The notes: generated by a model not told the origin, from the sequence alone. A stretch of 64,000 nt of DNA from Accumulibacter sp003538495 (GCF_029255145.1 NZ_JAPUVQ010000111.1:13500-77499); one strand, 5' to 3'. Shown: positions 16,949 to 27,250, numbered from the stretch's first letter. Numbers and translations: made by a program.

Positions 16949-17767
16949 TCACTGCCAGACCGGCTGGCTGAAGCGCCGCCGCAGGTCATCCGGGATCGGC
17001 ACGATCTTCATCCGATTGTACTGGTCGGCAATACGCTGATAGGTGCCGTCGGCTTTCACCTCCTCCAGGGCCTTCGCCCACTTCTCGGCTTCGGCGTCGG
17101 GCAGGTCTTTCGAACCCGCGAGGTAGATCTCGCTCTTGCGGACGATCTCGCCGAAGTTCAGCGCCTCGAGGTTGGCACCGACCTCGTGCATCGCATAGAT
17201 CACCATCAACCGCGGCGCCAGCCACGCGTCGATCCGGCGTTGCTGTATCAGGCGTGCGTTCAGCCACTCCTCGTGCTGCGGCCGAATGCGCGTGAAGCCA
17301 CGCTCCTTGAGCAGCGCCTCGGCGCCGGAACCACTCAAGACTCCGATCGGCCGGTCCTTGACCTTGTCGAGGCTCGACACGTCGATACCGGCACCGCCGA
17401 CGACGACCAGGTCGTCGGTGTAGATCCTGGCCAGCCAGCGATACTGATTCTCGCGCTCCGGGCTGCGGGTCAGGGCCAGGATGCCGATATTCGGCCGGGT
17501 CCGGGCAATCCGCTGCGCGGCTTCCCAGGGCATGAACTCGATGAGACCGGTGTGCCCGACGCGCTTGGCCATCTCGACCACCACTTCGTAGACAAAGCCC
17601 TGTCCGACACCAGGCGTGTCGGCGACGCTGACCGGCGGGATCTGGAAGGTGTAGGGCGGCAGCTCCGCAGCCAGCAGACGCAGTTCCCCGGCCCGCTGTT
17701 GCGCCTGCACCCCGGAGTACGGCGCCGACGCCAGCAGCGCGGCGAGGAAAACGATCAGGATGCGCAC
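16949..17767 (-). CDS. Periplasmic solute-binding protein (SBP family 3)
   Basis: The 272-residue product starts with a signal peptide (RILIVFLAALLASAPYSGVQA) and has the family-3 binding-protein layout, with LRLLAAELPPYTF at the mature N-terminus, GFVYEVVVEMAKRVGHTG, and PIGVLSGSGAEALL at the hinge. I chose GTG 17767 because GAGGAGGA lies just upstream; the frame is open further but the extension has no signal peptide. It begins 11 nt after the end of the GntP permease gene and so is probably co-transcribed with it. Binding proteins of this divergent subgroup are often orphan sensors; the ligand is unknown. Confidence 0.85.
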   Translation of the reverse strand: MRILIVFLAALLASAPYSGVQAQQRAGELRLLAAELPPYTFQIPPVSVADTPGVGQGFVYEVVVEMAKRVGHTGLIEFMPWEAAQRIARTRPNIGILALTRSPERENQYRWLARIYTDDLVVVGGAGIDVSSLDKVKDRPIGVLSGSGAEALLKERGFTRIRPQHEEWLNARLIQQRRIDAWLAPRLMVIYAMHEVGANLEALNFGEIVRKSEIYLAGSKDLPDAEAEKWAKALEEVKADGTYQRIADQYNRMKIVPIPDDLRRRFSQPVWQ

Positions 17768-17778
17768 CGGCGTCCTCC

Positions 17779-19185
17779 TCAGAAAGTGCCGAACATGCCG
17801 TTGAGAACGATCACCACGATCATCGCCATCAGGGGGAAAGCGACCGCGACCATGAAGATGTCGAAGTACGACTGTTTGTGGTTCAGTCCGCAAATGGCCA
17901 GCAGGGTGATTACCGCGCCGTTGTGCGGCAAGGCGTCGAGGCCTCCCGAGGCCAGCGCCGCGACGCGATGCAGGATTTGTGGGCTGATGTTCGCCGCCTG
18001 CGCCAGATCGAGGTAGGTCTGCCCGACCGCCTGGAGGGCGATGCTCATTCCCCCCGAGGCCGACCCGGTAATACCGGCCAGCACGTTCACCACGATCGCC
18101 AGGCCGATCACCGGGTTGTCGGTCAGCGACATCAGCCAGTCACGGATGATCAGGAATGAGGCCAGGCTGGCGATCACCGCGCCATAAGCGACCTCGGAAC
18201 CGACGTTGAGAATCGGCAGCATCGAGCCGAGCGCGCCGTCGGTCAAGGATTGGCGAACGTTGGCGAAGCGCTTCCAGGTCAGAGCGATCAGCACTGCACA
18301 GGAAATCAGCATCGCCAGAATGATCGCCCAGGTGCCAGCGACGGCAGAGACGGTCGTCTTGCCGTACTTGGGCAACGCCAGGTAGTCGGTATCCAGCGAG
18401 GGGATGACGTACTTGCTGAAGACGAAGTTCAGCGCCAGGACCAGGACTACCGGGACGATCGCCACCGCGAACGAAGGCATGTCACCCACCGGTGCCGGCG
18501 GTGGCGTGGCGGCCGTCGCGAATGGTCCATCGTCGCCGTAGCCTTCGCCGGCGATGCGCGCGCGCCGCGCCCGCATCATCAGCCACGCGCTGCCGCAGCC
18601 GAACATCAGCAGCCCGGCGATCAGCCCGAGGCCCGGCGCCGCGAAAGCGTCGGTGTGAAAGTACGGCATCGGGATGGCGTTCTGAATCGCCGGGGATCCG
18701 GGCAACGCCGACATCGTGAAGGTGAACGAACCGAGCGCGATGGCCGCCGGAATCAGGCGTTTCGGCAGGTTTCCCTCGCGAAACATCTGGATGGCGACCG
18801 GGAACACCGCGAAGGCGACGACAAAAAGCGACACGCCGCCGTAGGTGAGAACGCCGCAAGCGAGGATGATGGCGATGATCGCGCGCTCCTTGCCGGTCCA
18901 TTCGACGATCTTGTGAGCGATGGTCCGCGCGCAACCCGAGTCGTCCATCAGCTTGCCGAAGACGGCGCCCAGCAGGAACAGCGGGAAGAACTTGATCAGG
19001 TAGTTGCCCAGCGCGGGCATGAAGACCTGCGTGTAAGTGGCGATGACCGGTGCGTCGAGCCCGCCGAACATCAGGCCGACGATCGCGCAGATCGGCGCGA
19101 TGATGATCACGTTCCAGCCCCGATAGGCCAGCGCGATGAGCAGCACCAGCGATACCACAATCCCAAGAATCCCGAACACAGGCAC
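17779..19185 (-). CDS. GntP-family permease
   Basis: The 468-residue protein has about twelve to fourteen hydrophobic segments and typical GntP stretches: GNYLIKFFPLFLLGAVFGKLMDDSG, YGGVSLFVVAFAVFPVA and the C-terminal NVLAGITGSASGGMSIAL and LDALPHNGAVITLL. GntP members are proton symporters for gluconate and other small carboxylates. The substrate cannot be read from sequence, and no sugar-acid catabolic gene adjoins. It is followed after 11 nt by a periplasmic binding protein gene, an unusual partner for a single-component symporter. Confidence 0.9.
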   Translation of the reverse strand: MPVFGILGIVVSLVLLIALAYRGWNVIIIAPICAIVGLMFGGLDAPVIATYTQVFMPALGNYLIKFFPLFLLGAVFGKLMDDSGCARTIAHKIVEWTGKERAIIAIILACGVLTYGGVSLFVVAFAVFPVAIQMFREGNLPKRLIPAAIALGSFTFTMSALPGSPAIQNAIPMPYFHTDAFAAPGLGLIAGLLMFGCGSAWLMMRARRARIAGEGYGDDGPFATAATPPPAPVGDMPSFAVAIVPVVLVLALNFVFSKYVIPSLDTDYLALPKYGKTTVSAVAGTWAIILAMLISCAVLIALTWKRFANVRQSLTDGALGSMLPILNVGSEVAYGAVIASLASFLIIRDWLMSLTDNPVIGLAIVVNVLAGITGSASGGMSIALQAVGQTYLDLAQAANISPQILHRVAALASGGLDALPHNGAVITLLAICGLNHKQSYFDIFMVAVAFPLMAMIVVIVLNGMFGTF

Positions 19186-19456
19186 CCCCCCTTGACGTGA
19201 CGTGGGAAATCAGACGCATTCGTACTGCGCGGCGGAGTATCTCCCTCTTTCGCGCGAGCCGTCAATCGAATGTTCGCTCGTTGGTTTCGCGACCGGATTG
19301 CGGCGTCGAGCGCGGAGGCCGCGCGGCGTGCTGGTGTAGAATGGCGCCGCGCAAGCGAGAGCCGCCCGCAGGGGCACCGTTGTTCACCGCGCAAGTCTCA
19401 TGATAGACCCGACGTGGTAGACCGGCCGCTTGCCGGCCAGCCGTTTTCCCTGACTG

Positions 19457-22400
19457 ATGATCCCGACAACGACCCCTTCCCCCTCACCTGGCCCGGCTCC
19501 TTCAACCAACCCCTTCGCCGACTGCCTGGCGCTCGACCAGCGTCGCCTGCGCTCGCTGACGCGCGACCTCCGGCATTTCTTCGGCGCCAAGCGCGAGGCG
19601 CGGCTGGCCGAGCGCGACAGCTTGCTCGAACAGTCGCGGGCGGCCGTCGCTGCCCGCCGAGCGCGGTTGCCGAAACCGCTCTTTGCCGACGACCTGCCGG
19701 TCAACGGCCGACGCGGCGAAATTGCCGAACTGATCGTTAAGCATCAAGTGCTGATCGTCTGCGGCGAAACAGGCTCCGGGAAGACCACGCAGATCCCCAA
19801 GATCTGCCTCGAAATCGGCCGTGGCAGCGCCGGGCTGATCGGTCACACCCAGCCCCGCCGGATTGCCGCGCGGTCGACCGCCGCGCGCATCGCGCAGGAA
19901 CTGCAGAGTGAGGTCGGCCGGCTGGTGGGTTACAAGATCCGCTTCAGCGATCGCACCTCGCCGGATGCCTTCGTCAAACTGATGACCGACGGCATCCTGC
20001 TGGCCGAGACGCAGGGTGACGCCTGGCTCGAGCGCTACGACACCTTGATCATCGACGAGGCGCACGAGCGCAGCCTGAACATCGATTTCCTGCTCGGCTA
20101 CCTCAAGCAGTTGCTGCCCAGGCGTCGCGATCTGAAGCTGATCATCACCTCGGCGACGATCGACGCCGAGCGTTTTTCGCAGCACTTCGACGACGCGCCG
20201 GTGATCGAAGTCTCGGGTCGTCTGCATCCGGTCGAGCTGCGCTACCGGCCGCTGCAGAAGGTCGAGGACGAGCCAGCCGGCGACGATCAGCGCGATCTGT
20301 ACCAGGCGATCGTTGATGCCTGCGACGAACTGCACTGCGCCGGGCCGGGCGATGTGCTGGTGTTTCTACCCGGCGAGCGCGAAATCCGCGAGGCGGCCGA
20401 GGCCCTGCGCAAGCACCACCTGCCGCACACCGAGATCCTTCCCTTGTTCGCGCGGCTATCGGTCGAGGAGCAGGGACGGATCTTCAAACCGCACGTCGGT
20501 CGCCGGATCGTACTGGCAACCAATGTCGCCGAGACCTCGCTGACCGTCCCGGGAATCCGCTACGTCGTCGATTCCGGGCTGGCGCGGATCAAGCGTTATT
20601 CGTACCGCAACAAGGTCGAACAGCTGCAGATCGAGAAGATCTCGCAGGCTTCGGCCAACCAGCGCGCGGGGCGCTGCGGCCGGGTCGCCGCCGGCGTCTG
20701 CATCCGTCTCTACGACGAGCAGGACTTCGGCTCCCGACCACCGTACTCGGAGCCCGAGATTCAGCGCTCTTCGCTGGCTGGCGTGATCCTGCGCATGAAG
20801 GGTCTGCGCCTCGGTGACGTCGAGGATTTCCCGTTCCTCGAAGCACCGCCGCAGAAGGCGATCAGCGACGGTTACCAGCTGCTGCTCGAACTCGGCGCGG
20901 TCACCGCCGAGCACGCGCTGACGCCGGTCGGCCAGGAACTGGCGAAAATACCGCTCGATCCGCGCCTGGGACGGATGATCGTCGCCGCTCGCGACGAAGG
21001 CTGCCTGCGCGAGGTACTGGTGATCGCCGCCGCACTGAGCGTGCAGGATCCGCGCGAGCGTCCGCAGGAAAGGCAGGGCAGCGCTGACGCCGCGCACCGC
21101 AAGTTTGCCGACGAGAAGTCTGAGTTCCTTGCATGGCTCAAGCTCTGGGACTGGTATCAGGCCGAACTCGACCACCGCAAGTCGCAGCGCAAGCTGGTCG
21201 AAGCCTGCCACGCCAACTTCCTGTCGGCGCTGCGGATGCGTGAGTGGCACGACATCCATGGGCAGCTGCACGCACTGGCGGCCGAGCACCAATGGCGCGA
21301 GAACCAGCTACCGGCAACATACGACGCGATTCACCGTGCGCTGCTCGCCGGCCTGCTCGGCAACATCGGCTGCAAGTCGGAGGAAGCGGCGCATTACCTC
21401 GGCGCGCGCGGCATCAAGCTGCTGATTCACCCGGCTTCGGCGCTGCAGAAGAAAGCCGGCAAGTGGATCGTCGCCGCCGAGATCAGCGAAACGACGCGGC
21501 TGTTCGCGCGCTGCGTCGCGCGTATCGAACCCGAGTGGCTGGAGCGCGTCGGCGCCCACCTGCTGAAGCGCAGCCACTTCGACCCGCACTGGGAGAAGAA
21601 GGCGATGCAGGCGATCGCTTTCGAGCGGATCACGCTGCACGGGATCGTCGTCGATCCGCGCCGGCGGGTAAACTTCGGGCCGCTGAATCCACCGGCGGCG
21701 CGCGAGATCTTCATCCGCCAGGCGCTGGTAGAAGGCGAGGTCAGCGAAGAGTTCGCCAGGCGCTGGGCGTTCTTTACCCACAATCAGCAGCTGATCCTCG
21801 AGATCGAGACGCTCGAACACAAGTCGCGCCGGCCCGACGTGCTGGTCGACGACGAGCTGATCTTCACCTTCTACGACCAGATCATCCCCGATGGCATCTA
21901 CAGCGGCGCCACTTTCGACAAGTGGCGCAGCGAGGCAGAACGCGAACAACCGCGCCTGCTGCACCTGCTGCGCGAAGACCTGATGCGCCATGAGGCCGCC
22001 GGCATCACCAGCGAGGCGTTCCCGCACCAACTGCGGCTTGGCGGCGTCGACTACCCGCTGGCCTATCACTTCGAGCCCGGGAGCGCGCGCGACGGCGTGA
22101 CCCTTACCGTGCCGCTGGCGCAGCTGAATCAGCTTCCCGCGGCGCGCTGCGAATGGCTGGTGCCGGGGCTGCTGAAGGAAAAGGTGGTGCAGCTGGTGAA
22201 GACCCTGCCGCAACGGATTCGTGCCAAGCTGGTGCCGGTTCCCGACTTTGCTGCCGAGTTCGTCGCGCAGGTGCCGCCAGTGGACAAGCCGCTGGTGAGC
22301 GCACTGATTGGATTCATCGTCCAGTCGCGCGGGCTCAACGCCCGTGGCTGGGAAATCACGCCCGACGCCTTTCGCCCCGACGCCGTGCCGGCGCACTTGA

Positions 22401-23395
22401 ACTTCAATTTCCGCCTGATTGACGACAACGGCCGCCAGCTCGGCATCAGCCGCAAGCTGAGCGAGCTGCGCAGTGAGTGGGGGCGCGAGGCCAAGCAGGA
22501 ATTCGCCGAGTTGCACGAAACTCCGGCCGAGTTGTCGGGATTAACCGACTGGAGTTTCGGCGAGTTGGCGGAGCTGATCGAAGTCAACGTCGGCAGCAGC
22601 CAGAGCGTTCTCGGCTACCCCGGACTGGCCGACGACGGCGACAGTGTCTCGGTGCGCGTCTTCGATTCGCCCGGTGAGGCGCTGCGATCGCATGCCGCGG
22701 GTCTGCTGCGACTGTTCATGCTGCAGTTCGGCGAGCAGCTGAAGCACCTCGAAAAGAATCTGCCTGGCCTGACCCAGATGGCAATGCAGTTCATGGCGCT
22801 CGGCACGCTCGACGAACTGCGGCGTCACTTGCTCGAACTTGCGGTCGCACGCGCCTGCCTGATCGAACCGTGGCCGACCGATGCGACCAGCTTCGAGGCG
22901 CGCTGCCTGCAGGCCAGGCCGCGAGTGGGGCTGCTGGCCCAGGAGATCGCCCGCCTGGTGGGGCAGATTCTCGCCGAGTGGCTGGCGCTGCACAAGAAGC
23001 TGCCGGCGTTCAAGGCATACGGCAGCACGGTGCACGACATCGAGGGACAATTGGCCCGGCTGATCGGCAAACGCTTCATTGCCGACACGCCCTTCGAGCG
23101 CCTGCAGCACTTTCCCCGCTATCTGAAGGCGATCGCGCTGCGCCTGGACAAGCTCAAAGCGGGCGGCGCCCAGGGCGCGGCCCGCGATGCGCGCTTGCTG
23201 GCCGAGTACCTGCCGCTGTGGACAAACTACCAGCGACGCGCCATCGTGTTGGCCAAACAGGGCGTCAGCGACCCGCAACTCGAACAGTTCCGCTGGTTGC
23301 TCGAGGAACTGCGGGTACACCTGTTCGCGCAGGAGCTGCGGACCCCGTCGCCGATCTCGAGCAAGCGTCTGCAGAAGATGTGGGAAGGCATGTGA
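19457..23395 (+). CDS. hrpA: ATP-dependent RNA helicase HrpA
   Basis: The 1312-residue length matches HrpA (about 1300). DEAH-box motifs appear in order: GETGSGKTTQ at about 103-112, TQPRRIAARS, DEAHERS near 200, ITSATID, and QRAGRCGR near 400. The large C-terminal region carries the HA2/OB and DUF3418 segments. The protein is a cytosolic 3'-5' RNA helicase implicated in mRNA processing and rescue of stalled ribosomes. No good ribosome-binding site precedes ATG 19457, but the coding pattern starts there. It is followed after 40 nt by the EI24 and CinA-like genes on the same strand. Confidence 0.95.
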   Translation: MIPTTTPSPSPGPAPSTNPFADCLALDQRRLRSLTRDLRHFFGAKREARLAERDSLLEQSRAAVAARRARLPKPLFADDLPVNGRRGEIAELIVKHQVLIVCGETGSGKTTQIPKICLEIGRGSAGLIGHTQPRRIAARSTAARIAQELQSEVGRLVGYKIRFSDRTSPDAFVKLMTDGILLAETQGDAWLERYDTLIIDEAHERSLNIDFLLGYLKQLLPRRRDLKLIITSATIDAERFSQHFDDAPVIEVSGRLHPVELRYRPLQKVEDEPAGDDQRDLYQAIVDACDELHCAGPGDVLVFLPGEREIREAAEALRKHHLPHTEILPLFARLSVEEQGRIFKPHVGRRIVLATNVAETSLTVPGIRYVVDSGLARIKRYSYRNKVEQLQIEKISQASANQRAGRCGRVAAGVCIRLYDEQDFGSRPPYSEPEIQRSSLAGVILRMKGLRLGDVEDFPFLEAPPQKAISDGYQLLLELGAVTAEHALTPVGQELAKIPLDPRLGRMIVAARDEGCLREVLVIAAALSVQDPRERPQERQGSADAAHRKFADEKSEFLAWLKLWDWYQAELDHRKSQRKLVEACHANFLSALRMREWHDIHGQLHALAAEHQWRENQLPATYDAIHRALLAGLLGNIGCKSEEAAHYLGARGIKLLIHPASALQKKAGKWIVAAEISETTRLFARCVARIEPEWLERVGAHLLKRSHFDPHWEKKAMQAIAFERITLHGIVVDPRRRVNFGPLNPPAAREIFIRQALVEGEVSEEFARRWAFFTHNQQLILEIETLEHKSRRPDVLVDDELIFTFYDQIIPDGIYSGATFDKWRSEAEREQPRLLHLLREDLMRHEAAGITSEAFPHQLRLGGVDYPLAYHFEPGSARDGVTLTVPLAQLNQLPAARCEWLVPGLLKEKVVQLVKTLPQRIRAKLVPVPDFAAEFVAQVPPVDKPLVSALIGFIVQSRGLNARGWEITPDAFRPDAVPAHLNFNFRLIDDNGRQLGISRKLSELRSEWGREAKQEFAELHETPAELSGLTDWSFGELAELIEVNVGSSQSVLGYPGLADDGDSVSVRVFDSPGEALRSHAAGLLRLFMLQFGEQLKHLEKNLPGLTQMAMQFMALGTLDELRRHLLELAVARACLIEPWPTDATSFEARCLQARPRVGLLAQEIARLVGQILAEWLALHKKLPAFKAYGSTVHDIEGQLARLIGKRFIADTPFERLQHFPRYLKAIALRLDKLKAGGAQGAARDARLLAEYLPLWTNYQRRAIVLAKQGVSDPQLEQFRWLLEELRVHLFAQELRTPSPISSKRLQKMWEGM

Positions 23396-23435
23396 CCGAC
23401 CGTAGCGATAGCGATCGTGGGCAAGGAGATGAACA

Positions 23436-24184
23436 GTGAGTGAGATCGTGTTGGCAATGGGGCGCAGCCTGCGTACGCTCGGCCGCGGGCGCGTCTGGCT
23501 GTTGTTTTTCGGGCCAGCGGTGGTCGCGGTTGTGGTCTGGATCGGGCTGACGGTATTCGCCCTCGAAAGCCTGATTGGTCTCCTGGTAGACCAGCCGCCG
23601 CTGACCTGGCTGGCCGGCTGGGGAGCGGTGTGGCTGGCCAAGCTGGGCGCGGTACTCGGCGGCTGGCTGTTGATTCTCGCCGCCGCTTTCGTCACCGCGA
23701 TGCTGCTGGCGGCGATCTTCGTCATGCCACTGCTGCTCGATCACGTCGCCCGCGCCGATTACCCGGAACTGGCGCGAGTCGGCAAGGACAGCCTGACCGC
23801 GGGCGCCTGGAACAGCATTGCCGCAGTACTGCTGTACCTCATCGGCTGGCTGCTGACGCTGCCGCTGTGGTTGATTCCCGGGCTTGGCCTGCTGCTGCCG
23901 ATCCTGTGGATGGCCTGGTTGACGCGTCGAACGTTTGCCTACGACGCGCTCACGGTGCACGCCACCGGGCAGGAGTGGCGCGAACTGCGCCGCCAGCAGG
24001 GCTGGCCGCTGCTGCTGCTCGGGGTCGTGCTGGCACTGCTGGCGCATGTCCCGGTGCTCGGTCTGCTGACCCCGACGCTGGCGGCACTGGCGTATACGCA
24101 CTTCTGCCTCGAGGCGCTTAGGCGCTTGCGGCAGGGAGCGCTGGTGGCAGTAATCAACGAGCCGCCGGCGCTGAAGGAAAGACC

Positions 24185-24188
<4 letters not shown>
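23436..24188 (+). CDS. EI24 domain-containing (CysZ-like) membrane protein
   Basis: The 250-residue protein has four to six long hydrophobic segments, including VVWIGLTVFALESLIGLLV, WLLILAAAFVTAMLLAAIFV and the paired LLGVVLALLAHVPVLGLLTPTLAALAY end typical of the EI24/CysZ family. GAGATGAAC-type sequence (AAGGAG about ten bases upstream) supports the start. CysZ moves sulfate in enterobacteria, but family members in betaproteobacteria are uncharacterised. The stop overlaps the next start in an ATGA, so it is coupled to the molybdopterin-fold protein. Confidence 0.85.
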
Positions 24189-24940
<752 letters not shown>

Positions 24941-24999
24941 GCGAGATCCAGGACATTGCAGCGGCCATAGCGGAACCGAGGCTGCCGGTCAACGAACGA

Positions 25000-25019
25000 A
25001 CCCCGACCGCGGCCGGGGT
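25000..25019. terminator. Possible hairpin terminator between convergent genes
   Basis: ACCCCG and CGGGGT (six-base stem) enclose an eight-base loop between the CinA-like gene (plus) and the phasin gene (minus). The minus-strand continuation is T-rich (TTCGTTCGTT) but lacks a proper T-run. Confidence 0.4.
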
Positions 25020-25053
25020 ACAGATTGGCGCCGGATCAGCCGGCAAACGCCTC

Positions 25054-25599
25054 TTACTTCTTCGGGGTCAGGGCCGCGGCCGCCTGCGCCGTGGCGGTTG
25101 AAGCCGCCTTGATATTGGTGTCGACGATGTCGGTCATCTGCTTGGCCATCTGCGAAATGTTTTCGAAGGCGGTGGTCGAAGCGTTCATCATCTGCTTCAT
25201 CGCTCCGGAGAACACGTCGCCGGCAATCGGCGCAGCACTGCTCTTGTCGACCAGGCCCGAAGCCGTCTGGCTCATGGCGCTGTACTGCTGTTCCATTACC
25301 GAAGTGATTTCGCGCTGCATGTTGGCTGCCAGGTCGTACAGACCGCGTGAGTATTCCAGGAGCTTTTCAACGTTGGGCTGCGCCAGCGAACCGGCGACGC
25401 TGGTCAGTTGCTGCGGGTCCTTGATTTCCATCAACTGCTGCGCACCGCTGGCGCTGGAGTTGAACAGGTCGCGGCTGGCCGCCAGATTGAGGGCAGAGAG
25501 TTGTTCCATGCCGTGGAAAGCGGTGCGCACCAGCGTCATCATGACTTGTGCGTTGGCTTTCTGGCTCTGGGCGAGTTTGTCGAGATCGATGGTGTTCAT
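25054..25599 (-). CDS. Phasin family protein (second of tandem pair)
   Basis: The 181-residue, almost wholly helical protein has the phasin pattern: MNTIDLDKLAQSQKANAQVMMTL, MEQLSALNLAASRDLFN, VEKLLEYSRGLYDLA and an Ala/Thr-rich C-terminus ending TPKK. Phasins coat polyhydroxyalkanoate granules in the cytoplasm and set granule size and number. I chose ATG 25599, which follows GGAGGAATTC; the longer upstream frame has no phasin character. It lies 232 bp downstream of another phasin gene on the same strand, separated by a terminator, so each may be expressed on its own. Confidence 0.9.
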   Translation of the reverse strand: MNTIDLDKLAQSQKANAQVMMTLVRTAFHGMEQLSALNLAASRDLFNSSASGAQQLMEIKDPQQLTSVAGSLAQPNVEKLLEYSRGLYDLAANMQREITSVMEQQYSAMSQTASGLVDKSSAAPIAGDVFSGAMKQMMNASTTAFENISQMAKQMTDIVDTNIKAASTATAQAAAALTPKK

Positions 25600-25754
25600 G
25601 AATTCCTCCGTAAATGGCAATGATAAGACGCCTAAGGCGCGTGACGGAAAATCGAGGAAGCGTGAACACAGCGACACGCTCTTCCCGCCCCGTTATGGGT
25701 ACTGCTGTTCAACGCCTACCGGATGGCAGCGGCCAAGCGCCCCAATAAAAGAAA

Positions 25755-25774
25755 CCCCCGAATGCTGCCGGGGG
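25755..25774 (-). terminator. Rho-independent terminator after the upstream phasin gene
   Basis: CCCCCG (25755-25760) and CGGGGG (25769-25774) form a GC stem with an eight-base loop. Read on the minus strand it is followed by TTTCTTTTATTGGG. It lies about 60 bp after the stop of the phasin gene at 25832. Confidence 0.75.
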
Positions 25775-25831
25775 CTCCTCGTACGCTTGCTGGTCAGACA
25801 GCCGCATCGAGCCCGATAGGCGCGGGCACGC

Positions 25832-26383
25832 TTACTTCTTGGTCGCAGCGGCGGTAGCGCCAACGGCCTTGACGGTGGCGTTGGTCGCTGCCGCCACGTT
25901 CGACTCGGCAATGTCGGCAACCTGTTTGGCGGCCTTGTTCATACTGTCGAAAGCCGAAGTAGCCGACGCGATGGCCGACTTGACGGCCGAAACAGCAACA
26001 TCGGAACCAACCGGCGCGTTCTTGGCCGCCTTTTCGAGCAGCGCGAAGACCTGCTTCTGGAAGTCGGCGAACTGCGCCTCGAGCAGCTTGGAGACTTCTT
26101 CCTTCGACTGCGCCGAGATTTCATAGACGCTGCGGGTGTAGGCAACGGCCTTTTCGAGGTTCGGCTGGGCAAGCGAAGCCTGCACCGAGAACAGCTCCTG
26201 GGCGTTCTTCGCACCGAGCATCGCCTTGGCGTTGCTGACGCCGTCTTCCAGCATCGAACGGGCGGTATTCAGGTTGAGCGCTGCGATGCGCTCGGCGCTG
26301 GCCAGAGCCGTGTTGGCCAAGGTTAGCATGGCGTCGACGGAAGCCTTGTTGGCGGCGGCGAATTGTTCGGGCGTGGTAAACAT
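25832..26383 (-). CDS. Phasin family protein (first of tandem pair)
   Basis: The 183-residue helical protein starts MFTTPEQFAAANKASVDAMLTLANTAL, contains AERIAALNLNTARSMLEDG and VEKAVAYTRSVYEISAQSKEE-type phasin segments, and ends in an Ala-rich tail closing with AATKK. The ATG at 26383 follows GAGGAGATTGACC. It should be an abundant polyhydroxyalkanoate granule coat protein. Its promoter matches the sigma-70 consensus in both hexamers and lies between two inverted copies of a TGC-rich 15-mer, as expected for control by a PhaR-type repressor that senses polymer. The two phasins are clearly homologous and probably arose by duplication. Confidence 0.92.
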   Translation of the reverse strand: MFTTPEQFAAANKASVDAMLTLANTALASAERIAALNLNTARSMLEDGVSNAKAMLGAKNAQELFSVQASLAQPNLEKAVAYTRSVYEISAQSKEEVSKLLEAQFADFQKQVFALLEKAAKNAPVGSDVAVSAVKSAIASATSAFDSMNKAAKQVADIAESNVAAATNATVKAVGATAAATKK

Positions 26384-26471
26384 GGTCAATCTCCTCAAAT
26401 GAGTTAGGGGTACAACAAACATGTGCAATGTTGAACTCCTCGGTCCCGCGCCTCTTGGCACCCAGACCTTT

Positions 26472-26486
26472 TGTTGCACTGCACCA
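26472..26486. promoter_or_regulatory. Putative PhaR-type operator, downstream copy (TGTTGCACTGCACCA)
   Basis: This 15-mer recurs inverted with one change at 26531-26545. It lies just downstream of the -10 of the phasin promoter. TGC-rich sites like this are bound by the polyhydroxyalkanoate repressor PhaR in other proteobacteria. Confidence 0.6.
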
Positions 26487-26494
26487 TGGACATC

Positions 26495-26522
26495 ATTATA
26501 GGCGCCGCTGAGGGCTTGTCAA
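26495..26522 (-). promoter_or_regulatory. Strong sigma-70 promoter of the first phasin gene
   Basis: On the minus strand a perfect TTGACA (26522-26517) and a perfect TATAAT (26500-26495) are separated by 16 bases. It is the best sigma-70 match in the window and lies after the lptA stop, so the phasin gene has its own transcript. Confidence 0.8.
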
Positions 26523-26530
26523 GCGTTTTT

Positions 26531-26545
26531 TGGTGCAGCGCAACA
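26531..26545. promoter_or_regulatory. Putative PhaR-type operator, upstream copy (TGGTGCAGCGCAACA)
   Basis: This is the inverted partner of the 26472-26486 site, placed just upstream of the -35 element, so the pair brackets the promoter. Confidence 0.6.
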
Positions 26546-26638
26546 TACTTCGTACGACGATGTTTTTTATGACGTTCTCAGGACAATTTCATACCCGGCA
26601 CGGGTGGCGGCAGCTGCACGCCCAGTTGCGCACCCGCT

Positions 26639-27250
26639 TCACTTGCCGCCGGTTTTCGCGCTCGGCGCCGCCTTGAGGGTCAGCGGCTCTGCTGGCTGTG
26701 CGGCCGGATTGTCGTTCTTGCCGCGCGGCTGGATGATCGCCCGCACGCGCGCCTGCGCCGCCCCGGTGGCGGTCTTGGTGCTGCCGGCGCCGGTGGTGAC
26801 GAGGTACTTCTCGTTCAGCGCATCATAGGAAATATACGGGCCCCTGACTTCGTCGAGGCCGCTCTTGACCCAGGCACGATTGAAGAATTCGCTTTTTTCC
26901 GCACGAGCGTCGTACTCGATGCGTTCGGCCTCGCCCTCGATGAAGTCGTCCTGTCCCTCGCGCTTCTGCCGGAAGCGGGCCAGCCCGTCGGTACCGCCAG
27001 TGGCGGTACCCTTCTGAAAACCGTCAGCATCCTGGGTGACCACCAGGCGATTGGTGCGGATCTGGAGAGTGCCCTGGATGAGGACCACGTTCCCTTCGAG
27101 AATCTGGACCTTCTTGAGATCGTCGATGCTCAGCCGATCCGCTTCAAGTTGAACGGGTTTCTCGCGGTCCGCGCGCTCGGCCTGCGCCGGCATCGGCGGA
27201 ACCATCAGCAGCAGGGTGCTGGCGCAGGCGCAGAAATAGGTGTTTTTCAT
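26639..27250 (-). CDS. lptA: Lipopolysaccharide transport periplasmic protein LptA
   Basis: The 203-residue product has a signal peptide ending near PAQAERADREKP, followed by the OstA-like repeats: VQLEADRLSIDDLKKVQILEGNVVLIQG, IRTNRLVVTQD and FIEGEAERIEYDARAEKSEF. LptA forms the periplasmic bridge that carries LPS from LptC to the outer-membrane LptDE. Its start overlaps the lptC stop by four bases. The usual next gene, lptB, is not here: phasin genes follow instead. Confidence 0.92.
   Translation of the reverse strand: MKNTYFCACASTLLLMVPPMPAQAERADREKPVQLEADRLSIDDLKKVQILEGNVVLIQGTLQIRTNRLVVTQDADGFQKGTATGGTDGLARFRQKREGQDDFIEGEAERIEYDARAEKSEFFNRAWVKSGLDEVRGPYISYDALNEKYLVTTGAGSTKTATGAAQARVRAIIQPRGKNDNPAAQPAEPLTLKAAPSAKTGGK

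Noticed and set aside
26570..26600. A GGACAA half-site resembling the 13-bp operator near lptA
   Set aside because: The left arm does not match TTGTC at the right spacing, so it is not counted with the dyads.
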